Source of the DNA: Pantoea sp050157905
Lineage (GTDB): Bacteria > Pseudomonadota > Gammaproteobacteria > Enterobacterales > Enterobacteriaceae
Assembly (NCBI RefSeq): GCF_050157905.1
Contig: NZ_JBKIWZ010000001.1
Coordinates: forward strand, 930,001 to 994,000
Direction of reading: 5' to 3'
Length of the DNA stretch: 64,000 nt
Shown: piece by piece, positions 1 to 8,363 of the stretch
Layout of the letters: every line of letters begins with the position of its first letter
Numbering within the stretch: position 1 is the first letter of the stretch
Notes under the pieces: generated by a model
Seen by the model: only the letters and a program-made list of their open reading frames with translations
The model's database searches: none
What the model was told of the DNA's origin: nothing
Translations under genes and position numbers: made by a program

Positions 1-1
1 A

Positions 2-298
2 GCGCAGGCGGTGCAATCCGTATTTGGGGCAGCCGCCAGCAAAGTGATGGTGAGCTCAACCAAATCCATGACCGGGCATCTGTTGGGTGCAGCGGGTGCG
101 GTTGAATCCATCTATTCGATTCTGGCACTGCGCGACCAGGCTGTTCCACCGACCATTAACCTCGACAATCCGGATGAAGGCTGCGATCTCGATTTCGTGC
201 CGCACACCGCGCGTCAGGTTTCCGGCCTGGAGTACACGCTGTGTAACTCCTTTGGCTTCGGCGGTACCAACGGTTCCCTGATCTTCCGTAAGGTGTAA
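2..298 (+). CDS. fabF: 3-oxoacyl-[acyl-carrier-protein] synthase II, 3' end only
   Basis: Carboxy-terminal end of the condensing enzyme that elongates acyl-ACP with malonyl-ACP in type II fatty acid synthesis. The gene enters from the left edge in frame 2, so the start and the catalytic Cys are outside the window. Visible are the lysine-histidine part of the active site (SSTKSMTGHLLGAAG) and the C-terminal glycine-rich NSFGFGGTN motif, both diagnostic of KAS II. It is followed directly by a strong terminator, and then by pabC, the order known from E. coli. Confidence 0.95.
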   Translation, partial: AQAVQSVFGAAASKVMVSSTKSMTGHLLGAAGAVESIYSILALRDQAVPPTINLDNPDEGCDLDFVPHTARQVSGLEYTLCNSFGFGGTNGSLIFRKV

Positions 299-316
299 TC
301 GTTGCAGATAGCTGAC

Positions 317-342
317 AAGGCCCGCGATGCGGGCCTTTTTTT
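317..342 (+). terminator. Rho-independent terminator after fabF
   Basis: Perfect 9-bp stem AAGGCCCGC / GCGGGCCTT with a 3-base loop, followed by a run of T. It lies 19 bp after the fabF stop and separates fabF from the pabC cluster. Confidence 0.9.
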
Positions 343-389
343 ATCCCGCAGCGGGCGCTGACAGGCTGGATCAGGCGCAGGAGAGAACC

Positions 390-1205
390 ATGTGGATTAA
401 CGGGATCAGACAACCGACGCTGGCTGCCACCGATCGGGGCATGCAGTTCGGCGATGGCTGCTTTACCACCGCCGCCGTGCGGCAGGGCAAAATCATGCTG
501 CTGGAAAGCCATCTTCAGCGACTCAGAGAGGGCTGTGAGCGGTTGTGGATTGACGGGGTTGACTGGCATCGGCTCGAAACAGAGATGAGCGCCACCGCGC
601 ATCTGCAGGCCCAGGCGGTGCTGAAGGTGATTATCAGCGCAGGCAGCGGCGGACGCGGCTACAGCCGGCGCGGTTGCAGTGAACCAACCCGGATCGTTTC
701 ACTGGCTCCCTGGCCAGAGCACTATGCCGGTTTACAGCAGCGGGGCGCCTCGCTCCGTATCAGTCCAGTCCGTCTGGCGCGAAACACACAGTTTGCCGGT
801 ATTAAACATCTCAACCGCCTGGAGCAGGTGCTGATCCGCGCTCATCTTGACCAGACGGACGCCGACGAGGCACTGGTGCTTGACACTGAAGGCTGGGTGG
901 TGGAATGCTGTGCGGCCAATTTATTCTGGCGCCAGGGCAGCCAGATTTTTACCCCCGATCTCTCAGCTTCGGGGGTGGATGGCATTATGCGGCGGCGTCT
1001 GATGGCGCAACTCGCGGTCACGGGCCAGACTTGCCAGGTCGTACAAAGCGAACCGGCGCAGCTGCTGGCGGCGGATGAAGTCGTCATCTGTAATGCGCTG
1101 ATGCCGGTTCTGCCGGTGCGACAGATCGAGGCGGTACAGTTTACTGAGCGCCTGCTGTTTAATCAGCTACAGGCAGGCTGTGAAAAGATAATGGAAGCAT
1201 CATGA
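390..1205 (+). CDS. pabC: Aminodeoxychorismate lyase
   Basis: PLP enzyme converting 4-amino-4-deoxychorismate to p-aminobenzoate and pyruvate in folate synthesis. It belongs to the class IV aminotransferase fold. The PLP lysine is expected at about residue 139 in QFAGIKHLNRLEQ, and the later EGWVVECCAANLF segment is the typical cofactor-binding region. I chose the ATG at 390, behind CAGGAGAGA, which gives 271 residues, close to the usual 269; the frame stays open upstream into the terminator. The stop overlaps the mltG start (ATGA), so translation of the two is probably coupled. Confidence 0.93.
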   Translation: MWINGIRQPTLAATDRGMQFGDGCFTTAAVRQGKIMLLESHLQRLREGCERLWIDGVDWHRLETEMSATAHLQAQAVLKVIISAGSGGRGYSRRGCSEPTRIVSLAPWPEHYAGLQQRGASLRISPVRLARNTQFAGIKHLNRLEQVLIRAHLDQTDADEALVLDTEGWVVECCAANLFWRQGSQIFTPDLSASGVDGIMRRRLMAQLAVTGQTCQVVQSEPAQLLAADEVVICNALMPVLPVRQIEAVQFTERLLFNQLQAGCEKIMEAS

Positions 1206-2221
1206 CTCGAAGCAAAAAAGTTCTCGTGACCCTGCTGGTGATAGCAGGGCTCGCGGCGGTAGTGAGCTACTGGCAGATTAAGCAGTTTGCGGCGACCCCG
1301 CTGACGCTGCAGCAGGAGACGATCTACACACTGCCCGCCGGTACGGGCCGGGTGGCGCTGGAGGCGCAGCTGGAGGATCAGAAGATCATTCCGCGCAGCA
1401 TCTGGTTTGGTGCGCTGTTGCGTCTGGAGCCGGAACTGGCCACCTTCAAGGCGGGAACCTACCGCCTGGCGCCGGCGATGACGGTTCGTGAGCTGTTACA
1501 GCTGCTGGCCAGCGGTAAAGAGGCTCAGTTCCCGGTGCGGTTTGTGGAGGGTCAGCGGCTCAACGAGTGGCTGAGTGAGCTGCGTAAAGCGCCCTATATC
1601 CGCCATACGCTCAAAGACGATCAGTTCGCCACACTGGCCAGCGCCCTCAAGGTTGAGCCTGCCCGGCTGGAAGGTAACTTCTTTCCCGACACCTATCTCT
1701 ACACGGCGAATACCACAGATATTGCCCTGCTGGAACGCGCGCATGAGCGGATGAAGAAAACCATTGATGAGGTCTGGCAGGGACGGGCGGATAATCTGCC
1801 CTATAAAACGCCGCAGGATCTGGTGACGATGGCGTCTATTATCGAAAAAGAGACGGGGGTCAGTCAGGAGCGCGCGCGTGTTGCTTCGGTCTTTATCAAC
1901 CGGCTGCGGACCGGGATGCGTCTGCAGACCGACCCTACCGTGATCTACGGCATGGGCGACCGCTACAACGGGTCACTCACCCGTAAAGATCTTGAAACCG
2001 CCAGCGATTACAATACCTATATGATTAATGGTCTGCCGCCTGGTCCAATCGCCATGCCGGGTAAGGCTTCCCTGCTGGCGGCCGCCCATCCTGAGAAAAC
2101 GAACTATCTCTATTTTGTGGCTGACGGCAAGGGCGGTCATACCTTTACCACCAATCTGGCCAGTCATAATCAGGCGGTGCAGGTATACCGGCAGATGCTC
2201 AAGGAAAAAAATGAACAGTAA
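1202..2221 (+). CDS. mltG: Endolytic murein transglycosylase MltG
   Basis: Inner-membrane lytic transglycosylase that cleaves nascent glycan strands and so limits peptidoglycan chain length. One N-terminal membrane anchor (about residues 7-25) is followed by a LysM-like region and the YceG catalytic domain. The motif ASIIEKETGVSQER contains the catalytic Glu, and the C-terminal YNTYMINGLPPGPIAMPG segment is typical of the family. Length 339 aa, near the usual 340. The start overlaps the pabC stop by 4 bases and the 3' end overlaps tmk by 11 bases, so the run is one operon. Confidence 0.95.
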   Translation: MTRSKKVLVTLLVIAGLAAVVSYWQIKQFAATPLTLQQETIYTLPAGTGRVALEAQLEDQKIIPRSIWFGALLRLEPELATFKAGTYRLAPAMTVRELLQLLASGKEAQFPVRFVEGQRLNEWLSELRKAPYIRHTLKDDQFATLASALKVEPARLEGNFFPDTYLYTANTTDIALLERAHERMKKTIDEVWQGRADNLPYKTPQDLVTMASIIEKETGVSQERARVASVFINRLRTGMRLQTDPTVIYGMGDRYNGSLTRKDLETASDYNTYMINGLPPGPIAMPGKASLLAAAHPEKTNYLYFVADGKGGHTFTTNLASHNQAVQVYRQMLKEKNEQ

Positions 2222-2843
2222 GTTTATCGTCATCGAAGGCCTGGAAGGCGCCGGAAAGACCACCGCGCGCGACGCCATCGTTGCCACACTGCACGCCCGC
2301 GGCATCACCGATCTGGTCTTTACCCGTGAGCCGGGCGGTACGCCGCTAGCCGAACAGCTACGCGTTTTGGTGAAGCAGGGTATTGAAGGCGAGCAGGTGA
2401 CGGATAAAGCGGAACTGCTGATGCTCTATGCAGCGCGGGTGCAACTGGTGGAAACCGTGATCAAACCGGCGCTGGCTCGCGGTGCATGGGTGATCGGCGA
2501 CCGTCACGATCTCTCCTCTCAGGCCTACCAGGGGGGCGGACGCGGGCTCGATAGCACGCTGATGCAGACGCTGCGCGACACCGTGCTGGGCGACTTCCGC
2601 CCTGATCTGACCCTGTATCTGGATGTCACGCCGGAAATCGGCCTGCAGCGGGCACGGGTGCGCGGGGAGCTGGACCGCATTGAGCAGGAGTCGCTGCGCT
2701 TCTTTGAGCGTACCCGCGCGCGCTACCTGGCACTGGCGGAAAACGACCCCACAATTCTGACCATTGACGCAACGCAATCGCTGAAAGACGTGACAGCGTC
2801 ACTTCAGGCTGCTCTGACGCAGTGGTTGTCGGAGCAGGCGTAA
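2211..2843 (+). CDS. tmk: Thymidylate kinase
   Basis: Phosphorylates dTMP to dTDP, the step shared by de novo and salvage dTTP synthesis. P-loop GLEGAGKTT at residues 10-18, DR motif in IGDRHDLSSQAYQGGGRG (nucleoside site and lid), 210 aa. The start is ATG 2211 inside the end of mltG, with AAGGAAAAAA just upstream; the longer upstream frame is only mltG read out of frame. The stop overlaps the holB start (TAATG). Confidence 0.96.
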   Translation: MNSKFIVIEGLEGAGKTTARDAIVATLHARGITDLVFTREPGGTPLAEQLRVLVKQGIEGEQVTDKAELLMLYAARVQLVETVIKPALARGAWVIGDRHDLSSQAYQGGGRGLDSTLMQTLRDTVLGDFRPDLTLYLDVTPEIGLQRARVRGELDRIEQESLRFFERTRARYLALAENDPTILTIDATQSLKDVTASLQAALTQWLSEQA

Positions 2844-3832
2844 TGAACTGGTACCCGTGGCTGAACCCGCCTTATCGCCATGTGATTAGCCAGCATCAGG
2901 AGAATCGCGCGCATCATGCGCTGTTGATCCAGGCGATGGCCGGCATGGGTGATGAGGCGCTGGTCTGGGGAATAAGTCGCTGGCTGATGTGCCAGCAGCC
3001 GGATGGTCTGAAAAGTTGCGGCACCTGTCATGGTTGCCAGCTGATGCAGGCGAATACCCATCCGGACTGGTACCGGCTTGAAGCGGAGAAGGGCAAAAGT
3101 ACCCTGGGCATCGATGCGGTGCGGCAGGTAACGGAAAAGCTGTATCACTTTGGTCAACAGGGTGGCGCGAAAGTGGTCTGGCTGCCCGATGCCGCGCAGC
3201 TGACGGAAGCCGCTGCCAACGCCCTGCTGAAGACGCTGGAAGAGCCGCCTGCCAATAGCTGGTTCTTTCTCAGCAGCCGCGATCCTTCACGTCTGCTGGC
3301 GACGCTGCGCAGTCGTTGTATGACGCTGCCGCTGACGCCACCGGACGAAGGTCAGAGCCTGCTCTGGCTGAAAAAACACGTGTCACACGATGAACAGATG
3401 CTGCTGGCGGCACTGCGGCTGAGTGCCGGTGCGCCTGGTGCAGCATTAAGCCTGCTGGAAACCGGGCCATGGCAGGCGCGGCAGAAGCTATGTGATGCGT
3501 TGCCCGGGGCGCTGCAGCACGACATCCTGCAACTATTGCCGGTGCTGAATGCGGAGGATGCGGCCACCCGAATCGGCTGGCTGCTCTCCCTGCTTCTGGA
3601 CGCGATGAAATGGCAGCAGAATGCGGCACAGTGGCTGAGTAATGGCGATCGCCAGGATGTGGTGCAGCTGCTGGCCGCCCACTTTTCGGGCAGCGCGCTC
3701 GACAGCAGCACCCGCGCGTGGATGCGCTGTCGCGAGCAACTGCTGCATGTCGCCGCCGTAAATCGTGAACTCTTACTGACGGATCAGCTTCTGAGCTGGG
3801 CAGAAACTGAAAAGCCTGCACTGATCCGCTAA
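2843..3832 (+). CDS. holB: DNA polymerase III subunit delta'
   Basis: Clamp-loader subunit that acts as the rigid stator of the tau/gamma-delta-delta' complex loading the beta clamp. A four-cysteine zinc module is seen at C50, C59, C62 and C65 (CGTCHGC). The AAA+ fold follows, with the segment TEAAANALLKTLEEPP that is nearly invariant in DnaX/HolB. The Walker A is degenerate, as normal for delta'. 329 aa against 334 in E. coli. ATG 2843 overlaps the tmk stop. Confidence 0.95.
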   Translation: MNWYPWLNPPYRHVISQHQENRAHHALLIQAMAGMGDEALVWGISRWLMCQQPDGLKSCGTCHGCQLMQANTHPDWYRLEAEKGKSTLGIDAVRQVTEKLYHFGQQGGAKVVWLPDAAQLTEAAANALLKTLEEPPANSWFFLSSRDPSRLLATLRSRCMTLPLTPPDEGQSLLWLKKHVSHDEQMLLAALRLSAGAPGAALSLLETGPWQARQKLCDALPGALQHDILQLLPVLNAEDAATRIGWLLSLLLDAMKWQQNAAQWLSNGDRQDVVQLLAAHFSGSALDSSTRAWMRCREQLLHVAAVNRELLLTDQLLSWAETEKPALIR

Positions 3833-3850
3833 ACCTGGCTGAGACTCGTT

Positions 3851-4642
3851 ATGTTTATTGTTGATTCCCACTGCCATCTTGATGGCCTGGATTATGAAAA
3901 GAACCATCGTGACCTCGATGAGGTGATTGCTAAAGCGGCGGCCCGGGATGTGAAATTCATGCTGGCCATTGCCACGACGCTACCGGGCTTCCATACCCTG
4001 AAAAAGCTGGTCGGCGATCGGCAGAATATTGCGCTCTCCTGCGGCGTCCATCCACTCAATCAGGAGGAGGCCTATGATGTTGAGGAGTTTCGCCGGCTCT
4101 CCGCCGATCCCCGCGTGGTGGCGCTGGGTGAAACCGGACTGGATTACCATTATCAGCCTGAGACCCGTGAGCAGCAGCAGCGCTCATTCCGCGAACATAT
4201 CCGCACCGGTATTGCGCTGAATAAGCCGATTATCGTTCACACCCGCGATGCGCGTGACGACACGCTGGCGATTCTGCGCGAAGAGCAGGTTGAGCGCTGC
4301 GGCGGCGTGCTGCACTGTTTCACCGAGGATCAGCCTACAGCCGCGAAGCTGCTGGATATGGGCTTTTATATCTCCTTTTCCGGTATCGTTACGTTCCGTA
4401 ATGCCGAACAGTTACGCGAAGCCGCTCGCTATGTGCCGCTGGATCGGATGCTGGTGGAAACGGATTCGCCTTATCTGGCGCCGGTGCCTTATCGGGGGAA
4501 AGAGAACCAGCCCGCCTATACCCGTGACGTGGCTGAATATCTGGCCGTCCTGAAAGGGGTGGATATAGAAACCCTGGCTACCGCCACCACCCAGAACTTC
4601 TCTACGCTGTTTCATATCCCGATGAGCCAGCTGGGAGCCTGA
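3851..4642 (+). CDS. ycfH: TatD-family metal-dependent hydrolase YcfH
   Basis: Predicted metal-dependent (deoxyribo)nuclease of the TatD family; TIM-barrel amidohydrolase fold. Metal ligands are visible: SHCH at H7/H9, the GETGLDYHY glutamate, HTRDA, HCFTE and ETDSPYLAP. 263 aa, the normal length. Last gene of the pabC-mltG-tmk-holB run, 18 bp after holB, and followed by a terminator. The physiological substrate in the cell is not settled for this family. Confidence 0.92.
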   Translation: MFIVDSHCHLDGLDYEKNHRDLDEVIAKAAARDVKFMLAIATTLPGFHTLKKLVGDRQNIALSCGVHPLNQEEAYDVEEFRRLSADPRVVALGETGLDYHYQPETREQQQRSFREHIRTGIALNKPIIVHTRDARDDTLAILREEQVERCGGVLHCFTEDQPTAAKLLDMGFYISFSGIVTFRNAEQLREAARYVPLDRMLVETDSPYLAPVPYRGKENQPAYTRDVAEYLAVLKGVDIETLATATTQNFSTLFHIPMSQLGA

Positions 4643-4687
4643 AGCGTTTTATTTCAGTCTCTGTAATTAATCTGTCATCTGCGCCTA

Positions 4688-4720
4688 TGACCCTGTTTTT
4701 AAAGACAGGGTCAGCTTTTT
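4688..4720 (+). terminator. Rho-independent terminator after ycfH
   Basis: 9-bp stem TGACCCTGT / ACAGGGTCA with an 8-base loop, then GCTTTTT. It ends the pabC-ycfH operon and insulates ptsG. Confidence 0.85.
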
Positions 4721-4782
4721 ATCGCCGATTAATCGTGCAGGTCAGTGAGAAATTTCGTAAAGTGCGCGTCCGGGATTGTTGA

Positions 4783-4839
4783 AACGTGATAGCCGTCAAA
4801 GTAACAGGTCGGTATTTATTTTACCCTTCGTAATAAATC
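4783..4839 (+). promoter_or_regulatory. ptsG control region: CRP site and Mlc operator
   Basis: Two elements match the E. coli ptsG promoter as I recall it. The first is a CRP site (4785-4800, CGTGA-N6-TCAAA) inside AACGTGATAGCCGTCAAA (4783-4800). The second is an Mlc-type operator at about 4816-4839 (TTATTTTACCC then TTCGTAATAAAT). The inference is cAMP-CRP activation and Mlc repression that is lifted when EIICB-Glc is unphosphorylated. Confidence 0.75.
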
Positions 4840-4910
4840 AAAAGGCGGTCACCGCCACCCCGGCAAGGAATCCTCCCTCTTTGCCACGCGCACTGCGCAA
4901 ATATGCACTC

Positions 4911-4930
4911 ATACTCAGGAGCTTCACGCT
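4911..4930 (+). promoter_or_regulatory. ptsG ribosome-binding region, probable SgrS target
   Basis: The leader just before the ptsG ATG contains ATACTCAGGAGC, the same string that in E. coli is paired by the glucose-phosphate stress RNA SgrS to block translation. The Shine-Dalgarno AGGAG lies within it. Pairing is inferred from this conservation; sgrS itself is not in the window. Confidence 0.55.
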
Positions 4931-6367
4931 ATGTTCAAAAATGCTTTTGCCAACCTTCAAAAGGTCGGTAAATCGCTGATGCTGCCGGTTTCGGTTCTGC
5001 CGATTGCCGGTATTTTATTAGGGGTCGGTTCAGCCAATTTCAGCTGGTTGCCTGCAGTGGTTTCGCATGTAATGGCAGAAGCGGGTGGATCGGTGTTCGC
5101 CAACATGCCGCTGATCTTCGCGATCGGTGTGGCGCTGGGCTTTACCAACAACGACGGTGTGTCGGCGCTGGCCGCCGTTGTCGCCTATGGCATCATGGTG
5201 AAAACCATGGCGGTCGTGGCTCCGCTGGTGCTGCATCTCTCTGCGGCGGAGATCGAGGCGAAACACCTCGCCGACACCGGGGTGCTGGGCGGGATTATCG
5301 CCGGTTCCATCGCGGCTTATATGTTCAACCGCTTCTACCGCATCAAGCTACCTGAATATCTGGGCTTCTTCGCCGGTAAACGCTTTGTGCCGATCATTTC
5401 GGGTCTGGCAGCGATTGTGCTGGGCGTACTGCTCTCCTTCATCTGGCCACCTGTGGGTGCCGCGATTCAGGAGTTCTCACAGTGGGCGGCGTATCAGAAC
5501 CCGGTTGTAGCCTTCGGTATCTATGGCGTCGTTGAACGTGCGCTGGTGCCATTTGGTCTGCATCACATCTGGAACGTTCCTTTCCAGATGCAGATTGGTG
5601 AATACACTAACGCGGCAGGCCAGGTCTTCCACGGCGACATTCCACGCTACATGGCGGGTGACCCGACCGCAGGCAAACTCTCTGGCGGCTTCCTGTTCAA
5701 AATGTACGGTCTGCCGGCTGCTGCGATTGCGATCTGGCACTCAGCAAAACCAGAAAACCGTGCCAAAGTGGGCGGTATCATGATCTCCGCTGCGCTGACC
5801 TCATTCCTGACCGGTATCACCGAACCTATTGAATTCTCATTCATGTTCGTTGCGCCGATCCTGTATGTCATCCATGCGCTGCTGGCGGGTCTGGCATTCC
5901 CTATCTGTATTCTGCTTGGCATGCGTGATGGCACCAGCTTCTCTCACGGTCTGATCGACTTTATCGTGCTGAGTGGTAACAGCAGCAAAATCTGGCTGTT
6001 CCCGGTTATCGGTATCATCTACGGCCTGGTTTATTACACCATCTTCCGTGTTCTGATCGCGAAGCTGGACCTGAAAACCCCTGGCCGCGAAGAGAGCACT
6101 GGCAGCGAGCAGTCTGCTGCGACCGGCTCTGAGATGGCGGGCAAACTGGTCGCCGCGTTTGGTGGTAAAGAGAACATCACCAACCTGGACGCCTGTATTA
6201 CACGTCTGCGCGTCAGCGTTGCCGATGTAGGCAAAGTTGACCAGACCGAACTGAAAAACCTTGGCGCCCGTGGCGTGGTGGTGGCCGGTTCCGGTGTCCA
6301 GGCTATCTTCGGCACCAAGTCCGATAACCTGAAAACAGATATGGATGACTATATCCGCAGCATGTAA
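4931..6367 (+). CDS. ptsG: PTS glucose-specific transporter EIICB
   Basis: Imports glucose and phosphorylates it to glucose-6-phosphate. The N-terminal EIIC domain (about residues 1-385, around ten membrane segments) includes GITEPIEFSFMFV and GLHHIWNVPFQ, typical of the substrate site. A short linker leads to the EIIB domain with the phosphocysteine C422 in NLDACITRLR. 478 aa, one more than E. coli. The dephosphorylated B domain is known to bind the repressor Mlc. A terminator follows the stop. Confidence 0.97.
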   Translation: MFKNAFANLQKVGKSLMLPVSVLPIAGILLGVGSANFSWLPAVVSHVMAEAGGSVFANMPLIFAIGVALGFTNNDGVSALAAVVAYGIMVKTMAVVAPLVLHLSAAEIEAKHLADTGVLGGIIAGSIAAYMFNRFYRIKLPEYLGFFAGKRFVPIISGLAAIVLGVLLSFIWPPVGAAIQEFSQWAAYQNPVVAFGIYGVVERALVPFGLHHIWNVPFQMQIGEYTNAAGQVFHGDIPRYMAGDPTAGKLSGGFLFKMYGLPAAAIAIWHSAKPENRAKVGGIMISAALTSFLTGITEPIEFSFMFVAPILYVIHALLAGLAFPICILLGMRDGTSFSHGLIDFIVLSGNSSKIWLFPVIGIIYGLVYYTIFRVLIAKLDLKTPGREESTGSEQSAATGSEMAGKLVAAFGGKENITNLDACITRLRVSVADVGKVDQTELKNLGARGVVVAGSGVQAIFGTKSDNLKTDMDDYIRSM

Positions 6368-6382
6368 TGCGTCACCGCAGTG

Positions 6383-6412
6383 AAAAAGCCCCGCCGTGCG
6401 GGGCTTTTTTTT
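6383..6412 (+). terminator. Rho-independent terminator after ptsG
   Basis: Stem AAAAAGCCCCGC / GCGGGGCTTTTT with a 3-base loop and a T run. The A/T flanks make it usable from either strand. Confidence 0.9.
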
Positions 6413-7014
6413 GGGTGCGATTCAGCGCCAGGCGCGCAGATACTCTGTCAGACAGAGCAGGGCCATCGCCTGGCCGCAGGGCTGACCACGGCATTCAGCA
6501 CGCGCGCCGCGGCGAAAATCAGTGTGGCCTGAACCGGCGCCAGCCCGCAAAAAGGGGGTGTAAAAACAGAGCAGCCAGGCGGCGGTAAGCGCAGTGGTAC
6601 CTGCTCCCGGAAAATCTCCGTAACCACAGGCCAGATAGTGGCCAATACCCATACGTGAGCGCATAGCGGATGCTCCCTGAAGCTATAGGGCAATGTATCC
6701 CTGGTGATGTCGTCCATTTCACCCGGACGGGTTAGCAAAGCAGAGCTGACGAACGCGCTAAACTTTCGCGATGTGGCCAGGGCTGGCAGATAAGTGGCAA
6801 TAAGAGAAAGAAAAGGGGGGCGGGATTAATTTATAAGCAGCGTTTCATTTTAAACGGCTGCGTATGGCGCTTCCAGCGTAACGCCGACGGGTCGGGGAGG
6901 CGTTGCTGCTGCAAAGGCAGGCGAACAATGCAAGAAAAGTGGTCCTGAGGTTGAAAGAAAACAAATTTCTCCCGCATACTCATTGATTACGACTCAGGCT
7001 AAAGGAATTGCACC
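6413..7014. other. 600-bp gap between ptsG and hinT, no gene recognised
   Basis: In E. coli the fhuE siderophore receptor occupies this interval. Here the minus strand has three short overlapping reading frames (within 6422-6738). Each carries hydrophobic stretches such as LTAAWLLCFYTPF, but none resembles a known family or has a convincing ribosome site. It could be a decayed membrane-protein gene, but this cannot be shown. 6740-7014 holds the hinT leader; no clear promoter hexamers were assigned. Confidence 0.4.
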
Positions 7015-7365
7015 ATGGCTGAAGAAACCATTTTTAGTAAAATTATCCGCCGCGAAATCCCCGCTGATGTGGTTTATCAGGATGAGCTGGTCACTGCCTT
7101 CCGCGACATCTCGCCCAAAGCGCCGACCCATATTTTAATCGTGCCGAATGTGCTGATCCCGACGGTGAACGAGGTGGAAGCGGCACATGAACATGCGCTG
7201 GGACGGATGTTCACCACTGCGGCGAAAATCGCCCGGCAGGAAGGGATTGCTCAGGATGGCTATCGTCTGATTGTGAACTGCAATCAACATGGGGGTCAGG
7301 AGGTGTATCACATCCACATGCATCTGGTGGGTGGCGAACCGCTGGGCCCGATGCTTTCAAACTGA
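7015..7365 (+). CDS. hinT: HIT-family purine nucleoside phosphoramidase
   Basis: Hydrolyses adenosine 5'-phosphoramidates such as AMP-lysine; cytosolic dimer. The histidine triad HIHMH (H99, H101, H103) is intact, and DISPKAPTHILIVP is the typical nucleotide-binding segment. 116 aa. AAAGGAATTGCACC precedes the ATG. First gene of a tight run with ycfL, lpoB, thiK and nagZ. Confidence 0.95.
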   Translation: MAEETIFSKIIRREIPADVVYQDELVTAFRDISPKAPTHILIVPNVLIPTVNEVEAAHEHALGRMFTTAAKIARQEGIAQDGYRLIVNCNQHGGQEVYHIHMHLVGGEPLGPMLSN

Positions 7366-7383
7366 CCATAACGGAAACGTGCT

Positions 7384-7752
7384 ATGCGATCCTGGCTGAC
7401 TGGCCTGCCGATCCTGCTCTGCCTGACGGCGTGCAGCAGTGATAAACCGATGATCAATACCTCACAGTCACTGGTGATGGAATCCGCTGTGCTGTCAGCA
7501 GGGATCATCACCGATGAGCCCACGCTGGATGAGCACGACGGACTGAAACGCGCGACCAGCGTGCTCTATAATCAGCGCGAAGCCCCGGTCGTTGTCCACT
7601 ATCGTTATTACTGGTATGACGACAAAGGGCTGGAAATTACCCCGCAGGAACCGGCGCAGACCGTGACCGTTCCGGCGCAGGGAAGTATTGTCGCCGCCTC
7701 GCAACTGGGTAACCTGACAGCCAGCAAGGTTCGTCTTTATCTCTATCTTTAA
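7384..7752 (+). CDS. ycfL: YcfL-family lipoprotein (DUF1425)
   Basis: Small lipoprotein: hydrophobic signal then lipobox LTAC with the lipidated Cys at residue 17, followed by Ser-Ser, which suggests outer-membrane sorting. The C-terminal half (VHYRYYWYDDKGLEI) fits the beta-rich DUF1425 domain. 122 aa; 18 bp after hinT and 11 bp before lpoB. Function unknown; the position beside lpoB is conserved from E. coli. Confidence 0.85.
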   Translation: MRSWLTGLPILLCLTACSSDKPMINTSQSLVMESAVLSAGIITDEPTLDEHDGLKRATSVLYNQREAPVVVHYRYYWYDDKGLEITPQEPAQTVTVPAQGSIVAASQLGNLTASKVRLYLYL

Positions 7753-7763
7753 GGATCTTCTAC

Positions 7764-8363
7764 GTGATACGCAGTGTGAATCGTACCGGAGCGCTTCTGA
7801 TGGCGCTCATTCTGACCGGTTGTGTGGTGAAACAGCAGCAGCCTGCACCGGTTGAGCCAACCCAGCCTGTGGAACCGGTGCAGCCCGTTCCACAACCTGA
7901 ACCGCAGCCCGCACCGCAGCCGCAGCCGGTGCCACAGCCGCCGAAACTCGTCACCATTAACTGGGATGCCAGCGTTCAGCCGCTGGTGGCGAAGATGCTG
8001 CAGGCCGCCAGCGCCGAGCCGGGCAGCGTGCTATTAGTCGATCGGGTTAAAAACAGCACCAACGGTACGCTGCAGAGCGAGAAAGCCACGTCGGCTATCC
8101 AGAATGCGCTGAACAATAACGGCAAATTCACCCTGGTTTCGGCCGAACAGCTGGCGCAGGCGAAGCAGGCGCTGGGCTTATCGCCGGATGACAGCCTCAA
8201 CTCACGCAGCAAAGCGATTGGCCTGGCGCGCAACGTTAACGCGCAGTATGTGCTTTACAGCAACGCCAGCGGCGATGTCAAAGCACCGACTCTGCAGATG
8301 CAGCTGATGCTGGTTCAGACCGGCGAGATCGTCTGGTCTGGCAACGGCATTGCCCAGAATTAA
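7764..8363 (+). CDS. lpoB: Penicillin-binding protein activator LpoB
   Basis: Outer-membrane lipoprotein that reaches through the periplasm to stimulate PBP1b. Lipobox LTGC with Cys20, then a Pro/Gln-rich flexible linker (about residues 25-55), then the globular domain with the family segments GSVLLVDRVKN, NNNGKFTLVSAEQLAQAKQALGLSPDDSL and APTLQMQLMLVQTGEIVWSG. The start is GTG 7764 behind AAGGATC; 199 aa. The stop lies within the start region of thiK. Confidence 0.94.
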   Translation: MIRSVNRTGALLMALILTGCVVKQQQPAPVEPTQPVEPVQPVPQPEPQPAPQPQPVPQPPKLVTINWDASVQPLVAKMLQAASAEPGSVLLVDRVKNSTNGTLQSEKATSAIQNALNNNGKFTLVSAEQLAQAKQALGLSPDDSLNSRSKAIGLARNVNAQYVLYSNASGDVKAPTLQMQLMLVQTGEIVWSGNGIAQN

